In this document: one piece after another, positions 1-8,512 of the stretch
How the letters are laid out: every line of letters begins with the position of its first letter
Numbering within the stretch: the stretch's first letter is position 1
Source of the DNA: Massilia pinisoli
Lineage (GTDB): Bacteria; Pseudomonadota; Gammaproteobacteria; Burkholderiales; Burkholderiaceae_D
Reading direction: 5' to 3'
Assembly: GCF_024753285.1 (NCBI RefSeq)
Contig: NZ_JANUGW010000021.1
Location: 55,292 to 119,291 of the forward strand
DNA length: 64,000 nucleotides
Program-made: the position numbers and the translations under genes
Notes under the pieces: generated by a model
What the model saw: only the letters and a program-made list of their open reading frames with translations
Told to the model about the DNA's origin: nothing
The model's database searches: none

Positions 1-723
1 CTCAAGCAAGTCGCGGATGCGCAGGCCGCCGTCGTGCAGTCGGCCGAACGCCCATCGGGCAGCGTCACGCTCGGTCTGCCGCACAGCATTTCCGATGCCC
101 TTGCATTGCCGCTACTGACCGCGATCCGCGCGCGCTATCCGGAAATCACGCTGCAGTTGACGGAGGAAATCACGGGCAGCCTGGCCGAGCAGCTGCGCGC
201 CGGCCGCATCAACCTGGCCGTGCTGTTCGACGACGGCCAGCTGGGCAGCTTCAGCGCCACCCCGCTCGTCGAGGAAGAGCTGCGCTACGTCTGCCGCGCC
301 GACGCGCCTGCCGCCGCCGGACGCGACAGCCTGACCTTGCGCGACACCCTGGACACCACGCTGATCCTGCCCGGCTTGCAGCACGGCGTGCGCCCACGCA
401 TCGAAAGCACGGCGCGCGCCGCGGGCCTGGCCACGCGCGATGTCATCGAGATCAATTCGATCGCGATCCTGAAATCGGCCATCCTGGCCGGCATGGGTGC
501 CACCATCCTGCCCGTCGCGCCCGTGCAGGCCGAGGTCGAGCGCGGTGCCATGCGGGCACTTGCCATCCGCGATCCGGCCATCGCCCGCACCGTCGTGCTG
601 TGCGCGTCGCGCAATATCCCGCTGACGAATGCGGCGGCGGCCGTCGGGCGTCTCGTCACGCAGGTGGCGCACGACCTGTGCACGGACGGCCGCTGGGTCG
701 GCGCCCGCGCGCTCGCCGGGTAA
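1..723 (+). CDS. LysR-family transcriptional regulator, C-terminal part (5' end outside window)
   Basis: The reading frame is open from base 1 to a TAA at 721-723, so the N-terminal winged-helix DNA-binding domain lies upstream of the window. What is visible is the periplasmic-binding-protein-like effector domain: the 'GSVTLGLPHSI' entry strand that usually begins LysR substrate-binding domains, 'YPEITLQLTEE', and the 'AGRINLAVLFD' strand typical of the first subdomain. The overall pattern is closest to Nac/Cbl-like regulators, but the effector cannot be read from sequence. It lies 178 bp upstream of the indolepyruvate oxidoreductase gene on the same strand, so it may or may not control that gene. 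Family assignment is secure; specificity is not. Confidence 0.85.
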   Translation, partial: LKQVADAQAAVVQSAERPSGSVTLGLPHSISDALALPLLTAIRARYPEITLQLTEEITGSLAEQLRAGRINLAVLFDDGQLGSFSATPLVEEELRYVCRADAPAAAGRDSLTLRDTLDTTLILPGLQHGVRPRIESTARAAGLATRDVIEINSIAILKSAILAGMGATILPVAPVQAEVERGAMRALAIRDPAIARTVVLCASRNIPLTNAAAAVGRLVTQVAHDLCTDGRWVGARALAG

Positions 724-901
724 GTCAGGGCCATCATTTTTTCTTATGGCTCCATCCCCAATCCGTATTTCCGTATACGTCAACTTGTCTCTACACTGGG
801 TGTAACAGCCGCCAAAGCGGCACCGGGACCCGATCCGGCCAGCGCCTACCCGGCGCGCCACCGGCACGGGTCCATCTGAAAACACAAAGTTTGGAGACTC
901 C

Positions 902-3900
902 ATGCCTGACACCGTCCTGGGCCAGGGCGCATCCGCGTCCCCCCCTGCCACGCCCGCCGTTCCCGCTCCCCTCAAAGACGTCAGCCTCGACGACAAGTAC
1001 ACCGCCACCTCCGGCAAGATCTTCCTGTCCGGCATCCAGGCCCTCGTGCGCCTGCCGATGATCCAGAAGCTGCGCGACGAGCAGGCCGGCCTGAACACCG
1101 CGGGCTTCGTCTCGGGTTATCGGGGCTCGCCGCTGGGCGGCCTGGACGAGAACCTGTGGAAGGCCAAGGGTCACCTCGAAGCGAAAGCGATCCGGTTCGT
1201 GCCGGGCGTGAACGAGGACCTGGCCGCGACGGCCGTCTGGGGTACGCAGACCGTGGACCTGATCGGCCCCGCGAAATACGATGGCGTGTTCGCGATGTGG
1301 TACGCGAAAGGCCCGGGCGTGGACCGCTGCGGCGACGTCTTCAAGCACATGAACCATGCCGGCACGGCAAAAAACGGCGGCGTGCTGCTCGTCGCGGGCG
1401 ACGACCACGGCGCCTATTCGTCCACCTTGCCGCACCAGTCCGACCACATCTTCGCCGCCTGCATGATCCCCGTGCTGTACCCGTCGAACGTGCAGGAATA
1501 CCTGGACCTCGGCGTGCACGGCTGGGCGATGTCGCGCTTTTCCGGCCTCGCCGTCGCGTTCAAGGCACTGGCCGACACGGTGGAATCGAGTGCTTCCGTC
1601 GATGCCGATCCGTTCCGCGTCGACGTCAAAATCCCGCACGATTTCGCCATGCCGGAAGGCGGCCTGAATACGACCCTGTCGTCGATCCCGCTGGGCCAGC
1701 AGGCGCGCAATCAGGAAGCGCTGATGCAGGACTATAAAATCTACGCGGCCCTCGCGTACGCGCGTGAAAACAAGCTGAATCGCACGACGATCGACAGCCC
1801 CGATGCGAAGCTAGGCATCATCGCGTCCGGCAAATCGTACGTGGACGTGCTCGAAGCGCTGGAAGAACTGGGCATCGACGAAGCGATGGCGGCAAAAGTC
1901 GGCCTGCGCCTGTTCAAGGTCGCGATGATCTGGCCGCTGGAGCCGGAAGGCGTGCGCGAATTCGCGCAGGGCCTGGACGAGATCCTCGTCGTGGAAGAGA
2001 AGCGCCAGGTCGTCGAATACCAGCTCAAGGAACAGCTGTACAACTGGCGCGACGACGTGCGCCCGCGCGTGATCGGCAAGTTCGACGAAAAGGGAGAATG
2101 GGTCGCGCCGCGCGGCGAATGGCTGCTGCCGCCGAAGGCCGATTTCTCCGTCGCACAGGTGGCGCGCGTGATCGCCGGCCGCATCACCCGCCTGAACCTC
2201 GACGAACGCACGCGCGATCTGATCCGCGCCCGCCTGGCGTTCCTGGAAGCGAAGGACGCCGTGCTGATGAAGGCCGTGACGACGCCGTTCCGTCCCGCGT
2301 TCTATTGCTCCGGCTGCCCGCACAACACGTCGACGAAAGTGCCGGACGGTTCGTTCGCGCTGGCCGGCATCGGCTGCCACGTGATGGCCACGTCGATCTA
2401 CCCGGAGATGAACAAGCTGACGACGCATATGGGCGGCGAAGGCGCGCCGTGGATCGGCCAGGCCGCATTCTCCAACGTGCCGCACGTCTTCCAGAACCTG
2501 GGCGACGGCACCTATTTCCACTCCGGTTATCTCGCCGTGCGCGCCGCCATCGCGGCCAACGTGAACATCACCTATAAAATCCTGTACAACGACGCCGTCG
2601 CGATGACGGGCGGCCAGCCCGTGGACGGCACGACGTCCGTGCCGCTGATCGCGCGCCAGATGGCGGCGGAAGGCGTCAAGCGCATCGCGCTCGTGACGGA
2701 AGACCTGTCGCGCTATGAAGACCGCTCCGCGCTGCCGGCCGAAGTGACGCTGTACGACCGCAGCAAGATGGACGACGTGCAGCGCGAACTGCGCGAGATC
2801 GCCGGCGTGACGGTGCTGATCTACGACCAGACCTGCGCGGCCGAAAAGCGCCGCCGCCGTAAAAAGGGCGAATTCCCGGATGTCGCGAAGCGCATGGTGA
2901 TCAACGAAGCCGTGTGCGAAGGCTGCGGCGATTGCGGCGTGCAGTCGAATTGCGTGGCTATCCTGCCGAAGGAAACGGAATTCGGCCGCAAGCGCGCCAT
3001 CGACCAATCCGCGTGCAACAAGGATTACTCGTGCACGAAGGGCTTCTGCCCCAGCTTCGCCACCGTCGAAGGCGGTGCCCTCAAGAAGAACAAGGCCGGC
3101 GCCAGCAAGAAGGACGGCGACGACGGCTGGGGTCCGCTGCCGACACCCGCGCTGCCGTCGATCGCGGCACCGTACAACATCCTGATCAACGGCATCGGCG
3201 GCACCGGTGTCATCACCGTCGGCGCACTGATGGGCATGGCCGCGCACCTCGAAGGCAAGGGCGCGTCCGTGCTGGACATGACGGGCATGAGCCAGAAAAA
3301 CGGCTCCGTCACGTCGCACGTGAAGATCGCCGAGACGCCGGAGCGCCTGCGCGCCCAGCGCATCGCCACCGGCGAGGCCGACCTCGTGCTGGGCTGCGAC
3401 ATGCTGACGGCGGGCGCGGCCGACGCCATCTCGAAGATGCGTCCGGGCCGCACGATGGTCGTCGTCAACCTGCACGAGCAGCCGACCGGCACCTTTGCCC
3501 AGCAGCGCGACTGGGAATTCCCCGCCGCCCAGGTACGCTCGCTGATCGTGGAAGCCGTCGGTGGAGAGTCGGGCGCCGACTTCCTCGACGCGACGAAGCT
3601 GGCGACGGCTCTGATGGGCGACTCGATCGCCGCCAACCTGTTCATGCTGGGCTATGCATGGCAGAAGGGCCTCGTGCCGCTGTCGGAAGCGTCGCTGCTG
3701 CGCGCCATCGAATTGAATGGCGTGGCCGTCGCATCCAACCAGCGCAGCTTCCTGTGGGGCCGCCGAGCCGCCGTCGACTTCAAGCGCGTCGAACAAGTGG
3801 CGACGCCGGCGCAGCCGGTGGTGCTGCAAATGCCGCAGAGCCTCGACAGCGTGATCAGGAAGCGCGTCGACTTCCTGACCGGTTACCAGGACGCGGCCTA

Positions 3901-4477
3901 CGCGGCGCAGTATGAAGCGCTGGTCGCCCGCGTGCGCGAGCGCGAGGCGGCGCTCGGCCTCGGCAACAAGCTCGCCATGGCCGTCGCGAAGTCGTACGCC
4001 AAGCTGCTGGCCTACAAGGACGAATACGAGGTGGCGCGCCTGTACACGGACGGCCGGTTCGTGGAGCAGCTGCAAAGCCAGTTCGAAGGCACGTTCAGCG
4101 TGAAATTCAACCTGGCGCCGCCGCTGTTCGCGAAGAAGGACGCCAAGGGCCACCTCGTGAAAGCGGAATTCGGATCGTGGATGTGGAGCGCGTTCAAGCT
4201 GCTGGCCAAGCTGAAAGGCCTGCGCGGCACCGCGTTCGACGTGTTCGGCTACACGGCAGAGCGCAAGATGGAGCGCGCCCTCATCGCCGAATACCGTGAC
4301 ATGATCGAGGCGCAGCTGGCGTCGCTGGATGCGGCGAATCACGCCGTGGCCGTCGAGCTGGCGGCGCTGCCGGAGCAGATCCGCGGCTTCGGGCACGTCA
4401 AGGAAAAGGCCGTGGCCGAGTACCGAGTGCGCAAGCAGGAGCTGCTGTCCGGCAGCGTAAAAAAACGCGCCGCCTGA
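902..4477 (+). CDS. Indolepyruvate ferredoxin oxidoreductase, fused subunits
   Basis: This 1191-residue protein is a single-chain 2-oxoacid:ferredoxin oxidoreductase that oxidatively decarboxylates aryl (or branched) 2-oxoacids to acyl-CoA with thiamine diphosphate and Fe-S clusters. In order: an N-terminal pyrimidine-binding region ('GFVSGYRGSPLGG', near residue 67); a TPP/Mg site beginning 'GDGTYFHSGY' near residue 537; a cysteine-rich Fe-S segment ('CEGCGDCGVQSNC' near residue 674, then 'CNKDYSCTKGFCP'); and a gamma domain starting 'INGIGGTGVITVG' near residue 762. The length fits the fused alpha/gamma enzymes of Proteobacteria. The ATG at 902 follows 'GGAGACTCC'. It is followed by icmF, which hints at a joint role in amino-acid-derived 2-oxoacid and acyl-CoA catabolism; the actual substrate is an inference. 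Confidence 0.9.
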   Translation: MPDTVLGQGASASPPATPAVPAPLKDVSLDDKYTATSGKIFLSGIQALVRLPMIQKLRDEQAGLNTAGFVSGYRGSPLGGLDENLWKAKGHLEAKAIRFVPGVNEDLAATAVWGTQTVDLIGPAKYDGVFAMWYAKGPGVDRCGDVFKHMNHAGTAKNGGVLLVAGDDHGAYSSTLPHQSDHIFAACMIPVLYPSNVQEYLDLGVHGWAMSRFSGLAVAFKALADTVESSASVDADPFRVDVKIPHDFAMPEGGLNTTLSSIPLGQQARNQEALMQDYKIYAALAYARENKLNRTTIDSPDAKLGIIASGKSYVDVLEALEELGIDEAMAAKVGLRLFKVAMIWPLEPEGVREFAQGLDEILVVEEKRQVVEYQLKEQLYNWRDDVRPRVIGKFDEKGEWVAPRGEWLLPPKADFSVAQVARVIAGRITRLNLDERTRDLIRARLAFLEAKDAVLMKAVTTPFRPAFYCSGCPHNTSTKVPDGSFALAGIGCHVMATSIYPEMNKLTTHMGGEGAPWIGQAAFSNVPHVFQNLGDGTYFHSGYLAVRAAIAANVNITYKILYNDAVAMTGGQPVDGTTSVPLIARQMAAEGVKRIALVTEDLSRYEDRSALPAEVTLYDRSKMDDVQRELREIAGVTVLIYDQTCAAEKRRRRKKGEFPDVAKRMVINEAVCEGCGDCGVQSNCVAILPKETEFGRKRAIDQSACNKDYSCTKGFCPSFATVEGGALKKNKAGASKKDGDDGWGPLPTPALPSIAAPYNILINGIGGTGVITVGALMGMAAHLEGKGASVLDMTGMSQKNGSVTSHVKIAETPERLRAQRIATGEADLVLGCDMLTAGAADAISKMRPGRTMVVVNLHEQPTGTFAQQRDWEFPAAQVRSLIVEAVGGESGADFLDATKLATALMGDSIAANLFMLGYAWQKGLVPLSEASLLRAIELNGVAVASNQRSFLWGRRAAVDFKRVEQVATPAQPVVLQMPQSLDSVIRKRVDFLTGYQDAAYAAQYEALVARVREREAALGLGNKLAMAVAKSYAKLLAYKDEYEVARLYTDGRFVEQLQSQFEGTFSVKFNLAPPLFAKKDAKGHLVKAEFGSWMWSAFKLLAKLKGLRGTAFDVFGYTAERKMERALIAEYRDMIEAQLASLDAANHAVAVELAALPEQIRGFGHVKEKAVAEYRVRKQELLSGSVKKRAA

Positions 4478-4502
4478 TCGACGCCGGTTGAACGCGTGGA
4501 CC

Positions 4503-4582
4503 GCCGTAGGGTGGGCTCCCCGAGCCCACCATGCGTTTCGCTACGCCGGCATTTGGTGGGCACAGGGTGCCTACCCTACGGC
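4503..4582. repeat. Double-hairpin intergenic palindromic repeat
   Basis: An 80-bp element bounded by near-perfect inverted ends (GCCGTAGGGTGGGC at the left; its complement with one mismatch at the right). Inside are two hairpins: 4510-4530 (9-bp perfect stem around CCC) and 4555-4575 (9-bp stem, one mismatch). The two half-elements can also pair with each other. It lies between the oxidoreductase and icmF. The form is that of REP/BIME-type extragenic repeats common in Burkholderiales. It could also act as an mRNA processing or termination signal, although no U-tract follows. Confidence 0.65.
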
Positions 4583-4675
4583 ATCGACACAATCCCGATC
4601 ACATTCTTGACGTTTACGTTAACGTCATATACCGTACAAAGAACCCCGGTTCGCTTCCGTTTTCCAAGGAACCCC

Positions 4676-7600
4676 ATGAACGACATCACGCCCGCCGCCA
4701 AGCTCGACCTGCCGGAGCACGCCAAACTGTCCAACAAAGTCCGCTTCGTCACAGCCGCCTCGCTGTTCGACGGCCACGACGCCTCGATCAACATCATGCG
4801 CCGCATCCTGCAGACGAACGGCGCCGAAGTCGTGCACCTGGGCCATAACCGCTCGGTCGACGAGGTCGTCACCGCGGCGCTCGCCGAGGACGTGCAGGGC
4901 ATCGCCATCTCCAGCTACCAGGGCGGCCACGTCGAATACTTCAAGTACATGATCGACCTGCTGCGCCAGCGCGGCGGCGCCCACATCAAAGTGTTCGGCG
5001 GCGGCGGCGGCGTCATCGTCCCGCACGAGATCGAAGAACTGCATGCATATGGCGTCACGCGCATCTTCTCGCCGGAAGACGGCCAGCGCATGGGCCTCGT
5101 CGGCATGATCCGCTCGATGCTGGAAGCGTGCGACGTCGACCTGTCGCCGTACGCGCCCACGACGCTCGAGCCGCTGCAGACGGGATCGATCGAGCAGCGC
5201 CACCGCCCGCTCGCGCAGCTGATCACGGCGCTGGAGAACGGCAAAGCCGAGGCCAGCCTGCGCAAGCGCATCATGGACACGGCGGAAGGGCTGAAGGTCC
5301 CGGTGCTGGGCATCACGGGCACGGGCGGTGCCGGCAAGTCGTCGCTGACGGATGAACTGATCCGCCGCATCCGCCTCGACCAGGGCGACCGCCTGAACAT
5401 CGCCGTGATTTCCATCGATCCGTCGCGCCGCAAATCCGGCGGTGCTTTGCTCGGCGACCGCATCCGCATGAACGCGATCAACCCCTGGAACGGGCAGGCG
5501 CGCGTGTTCATGCGCTCGCTGGCCACGCGCGAAGCGGGTTCGGAGATCTCGCAGGCGCTGCCCGACGTGATCGCAGCGTGCAAGGTTGCGGGCTTCGACC
5601 TCGTCATCGTCGAGACGTCGGGCATCGGCCAGGGCGACGCCGCGATCGTGCCGCACGTGGACGTGTCGATGTACGTGATGACGCCGGAATTCGGCGCCGC
5701 GTCGCAGCTCGAGAAGATCGACATGCTGGACTTCGCCGACTTCATCGCCATCAACAAATTCGACCGCAAGGGCGCGCAGGACGCGCTGCGCGACGTGGCG
5801 AAGCAAGTCCAGCGCAACAAGGAATTGTGGAGCAAGTCGCCGGACGAGATGCCCGTCTACGGCACGCAGGCGTCGCGCTTCAACGACGACGGCGTGACGG
5901 CGCTGTACCTCGGCCTGCTGCCGGCGCTGGCCGAATTCGGCCTGCAGACCGAGACGCCCAAGCTGCCAAAGCCCGCCGCCAAATACTCGAGCGGCAAGAA
6001 CGTGATCGTGCCGCCTGCCCGTAATCGCTACCTCGCCGAGATCGCGGACACCGTGCGCGGCTACCACCGCAACGTCGGCAAGCAAGTCAAACTTGCGCGC
6101 GAGCGCCAGCAGTTGACGGAAACGAAGCGCATGCTGGCGGCCGCCAACCGTGAAGTCGTCCTCGACGATTTGATCACGGAACGCGACAACGCGATGGCAG
6201 GCGAGGCGAAAACGCTGCTCGCAGCGTGGCCGCAGCTGCAGGAGACTTATGCGGGCGACGAGCACGTGGTCAAAATCCGCGACAAGGAAATCCGCACGAA
6301 TCTCACGTACACGACGCTCTCGGGTAACAAGGTGCGCAAGGTTGCCCTGCCCCGTTTCGAGGATCACGGCGAGATCCTGCGCTTCCTGATGCTGGAAAAC
6401 GTGCCGGGCGCCTTCCCGTACACGGCCGGCGTATTCCCGTTCAAGCGCGAAGGCGAAGACCCGACCCGCATGTTCGCCGGCGAAGGCGACGCGTTCCGCA
6501 CGAACCGTCGCTTCAAGCTGGTGTCGCAAGGCATGGACGCGAAGCGCCTGTCGACGGCGTTCGACTCCGTCACCCTGTACGGCGCCGACCCGGCGCTGCG
6601 GCCCGACATCTACGGCAAGGTAGGCAACTCCGGCGTGTCGATCGCCACGTTGGACGACATGAAAGTGCTGTACGACGGCTTCGACCTGTGCAGCCCGAAC
6701 ACGTCCGTGTCGATGACGATCAACGGCCCGGCGCCCACGATCCTCGCGATGTTCATGAATACGGCGATCGACCAGCAGATGGACCGGTTCGAACGCGAGA
6801 ATGGACGCAAACCCGCGGCCGACGAAATGGAAAAGATCCGCGCCTGGGTGCTCGCGAACGTGCGCGGGACCGTGCAGGCCGACATCCTGAAGGAAGACCA
6901 GGGCCAGAACACGTGCATCTTCTCGACGGAGTTTTCGCTGAAGGTGATGGGCGACATCCAGGAATACTTCGTCCAGAACCAGGTGCGCAATTTCTACTCC
7001 GTGTCGATCTCCGGCTACCACATCGCGGAAGCGGGCGCGAACCCGATCTCGCAGCTGGCGTTCACCTTGTCGAACGGTTTTACCTTCGTCGAGGCGTATC
7101 TGGCCCGCGGCATGCACATCGACGATTTCGCGCCGAACCTGTCGTTCTTCTTCAGTAACGGCATGGACCCGGAATACACGGTGCTGGGCCGCGTGGCGCG
7201 CCGCATCTGGGCCGTCGCCATGCGCGACAAGTACGGTGCGAACGACCGCTCGCAAAAGCTGAAGTACCACATCCAGACGTCGGGCCGCTCGCTGCACGCG
7301 CAGGAGATCGACTTCAACGACATCCGCACGACCTTGCAGGCACTGATCGCGATCTACGACAACTGCAACTCGCTGCACACGAATGCCTACGACGAGGCGA
7401 TCACGACGCCGACCGACGAATCCGTGCGGCGCGCGCTCGCGATCCAGCTGATCATCAACCGCGAATGGGGCTTGGCCAAGAACGAGAACCCGAACCAGGG
7501 CTCGTTCATCCTCGAGGAATTGACCGACCTCGTCGAGGAAGCCGTGCTGCAGGAATTCGAGCGCATCGCCGAGCGCGGCGGCGTGCTCGGTGCGATGGAG

Positions 7601-7963
7601 ACGGGCTACCAGCGCGGCAAGATCCAGGAAGAGTCGATGCTGTACGAGCACCGCAAGCACGACGGCAGCCTCCCGATCGTCGGCGTCAACACGTTCCGCA
7701 ATCCGAAGGGTGCCGCGGCGCCGGCGACGATCGAGCTCGCACGCTCCACCGACGACGAAAAACAGTCGCAACTGACGCGCCTGGACGACTTCCACCGGCG
7801 CCACGCGAACGAGGCACCGGCCGCGCTGGCGGCACTGCAGCAGGCCGCCATCGACAACGAGAACGTGTTTGCTCGGCTGATGGATGCCGTGCGCGTATGT
7901 TCGTTGGGTCAGATCACGACGGCGCTGTTCGAGGTCGGCGGGCAGTATCGCCGCAATATGTAA
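4676..7963 (+). CDS. icmF: Fused isobutyryl-CoA mutase (IcmF)
   Basis: A 1095-residue adenosylcobalamin enzyme that interconverts isobutyryl-CoA and n-butyryl-CoA and carries its own GTPase chaperone. In order: a B12-binding domain with 'FDGHDAS' (His34 as predicted lower cobalt ligand); a MeaB-like G domain with Walker A 'GTGGAGKSS' near residues 217-225; and a methylmalonyl-CoA-mutase-type substrate domain ('GNSGVSIATLDDM', 'SPNTSVSMTINGPAP', 'SGYHIAEAGANP'). This B12/G-protein/mutase order is diagnostic of IcmF rather than MCM. An in-frame upstream extension to 4496 is open, but it runs through the palindromic repeat; the ATG at 4676, preceded by AAGGA, gives the family-typical N-terminus. 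It probably acts in branched-chain (valine-type) acyl-CoA metabolism. Confidence 0.93.
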   Translation: MNDITPAAKLDLPEHAKLSNKVRFVTAASLFDGHDASINIMRRILQTNGAEVVHLGHNRSVDEVVTAALAEDVQGIAISSYQGGHVEYFKYMIDLLRQRGGAHIKVFGGGGGVIVPHEIEELHAYGVTRIFSPEDGQRMGLVGMIRSMLEACDVDLSPYAPTTLEPLQTGSIEQRHRPLAQLITALENGKAEASLRKRIMDTAEGLKVPVLGITGTGGAGKSSLTDELIRRIRLDQGDRLNIAVISIDPSRRKSGGALLGDRIRMNAINPWNGQARVFMRSLATREAGSEISQALPDVIAACKVAGFDLVIVETSGIGQGDAAIVPHVDVSMYVMTPEFGAASQLEKIDMLDFADFIAINKFDRKGAQDALRDVAKQVQRNKELWSKSPDEMPVYGTQASRFNDDGVTALYLGLLPALAEFGLQTETPKLPKPAAKYSSGKNVIVPPARNRYLAEIADTVRGYHRNVGKQVKLARERQQLTETKRMLAAANREVVLDDLITERDNAMAGEAKTLLAAWPQLQETYAGDEHVVKIRDKEIRTNLTYTTLSGNKVRKVALPRFEDHGEILRFLMLENVPGAFPYTAGVFPFKREGEDPTRMFAGEGDAFRTNRRFKLVSQGMDAKRLSTAFDSVTLYGADPALRPDIYGKVGNSGVSIATLDDMKVLYDGFDLCSPNTSVSMTINGPAPTILAMFMNTAIDQQMDRFERENGRKPAADEMEKIRAWVLANVRGTVQADILKEDQGQNTCIFSTEFSLKVMGDIQEYFVQNQVRNFYSVSISGYHIAEAGANPISQLAFTLSNGFTFVEAYLARGMHIDDFAPNLSFFFSNGMDPEYTVLGRVARRIWAVAMRDKYGANDRSQKLKYHIQTSGRSLHAQEIDFNDIRTTLQALIAIYDNCNSLHTNAYDEAITTPTDESVRRALAIQLIINREWGLAKNENPNQGSFILEELTDLVEEAVLQEFERIAERGGVLGAMETGYQRGKIQEESMLYEHRKHDGSLPIVGVNTFRNPKGAAAPATIELARSTDDEKQSQLTRLDDFHRRHANEAPAALAALQQAAIDNENVFARLMDAVRVCSLGQITTALFEVGGQYRRNM

Positions 7964-8014
7964 AGCGGGCGACGCAGTAGAATCGGGGTCAGAGCAGCTT
8001 CCACGGAGCCATCC

Positions 8015-8335
8015 ATGCCGATCCAGCCCCAGCAACTCGCCGAACTCATGCGCGAAGTCGAACAGGAAGACCAGATCGACTTCGCGGACCTCCCCTTCCC
8101 CGAGGACGACCTGCGCGAACTGGTCGCCAATCATCTGTGCGAGATGGCCGCCTCGATGGACAACTTCAGCACCGAAGACCGGCTGATGACCTTGCTGGCC
8201 GTTTCGGCCAAGCTCGTGCTCGAAAATCTGGTGCTGCACGTGCAATTGTTACGTCGCCATGGCTTGCCCGTCGGGGACAACGTGGAAGCCTTGCTGAGCC
8301 GCCTGCGCAACGGCGGCGACGGGCCGGGAAAGTAA
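8015..8335 (+). CDS. Hypothetical protein, 106 aa, acidic and helical
   Basis: A short gene with GGAG eight bases before the ATG, 51 bp after icmF on the same strand. The product is acidic in its first half ('EDQIDFADLPFPEDD'), is predicted to be mostly alpha-helical, and has no signal peptide, membrane segment or cysteine cluster. I do not recognise a family. Third-position G/C bias supports it being a real gene. The sequence just upstream (7981-7993) contains the phrase ATCGGGGTCAGAG, often seen at repeat borders in this group, but there is too little here to call an element. Co-transcription with icmF is possible; function is unknown. Confidence 0.55.
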   Translation: MPIQPQQLAELMREVEQEDQIDFADLPFPEDDLRELVANHLCEMAASMDNFSTEDRLMTLLAVSAKLVLENLVLHVQLLRRHGLPVGDNVEALLSRLRNGGDGPGK

Positions 8336-8512
8336 TATGGTCGTCATATTCCCGGCACATCGCACCAGAAGCGGTGGAATTGCCCTACTTTGGTGGGGGG
8401 ATTTGCAACATGGCGCCCAACTTCTGCGACGTTCTTACTATTCCTTCAGGTATTATTGTTGAAGAGGAATCTGCACGACAATGCTGCTCCAAACTTATCT
8501 TGAGGAATCCAG

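Noticed and set aside
1811..4396. An 861-codon reverse open frame opposite the oxidoreductase
   Set aside because: Antisense shadow; the forward frame has clear motifs throughout.
7981..7996. The phrase ATCGGGGTCAGAGCAG before the small gene at 8015, similar to repeat borders in related bacteria
   Set aside because: Only one short copy is present with no paired partner or associated gene; too little to call an element.
4625..8245. A very long open frame on the reverse strand (about 1200 codons) opposite icmF
   Set aside because: It mirrors the forward gene's high third-position G+C, has His/Arg/Ala-rich low-complexity content and no domain; a shadow of icmF.
8391..8407. Sigma-54-like sequence TGGTGGGGGGATTTGCA upstream of prsT
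   Set aside because: GG and GC are 11 bp apart, not 10, and the -24 box is poor; RpoN is strict about spacing.
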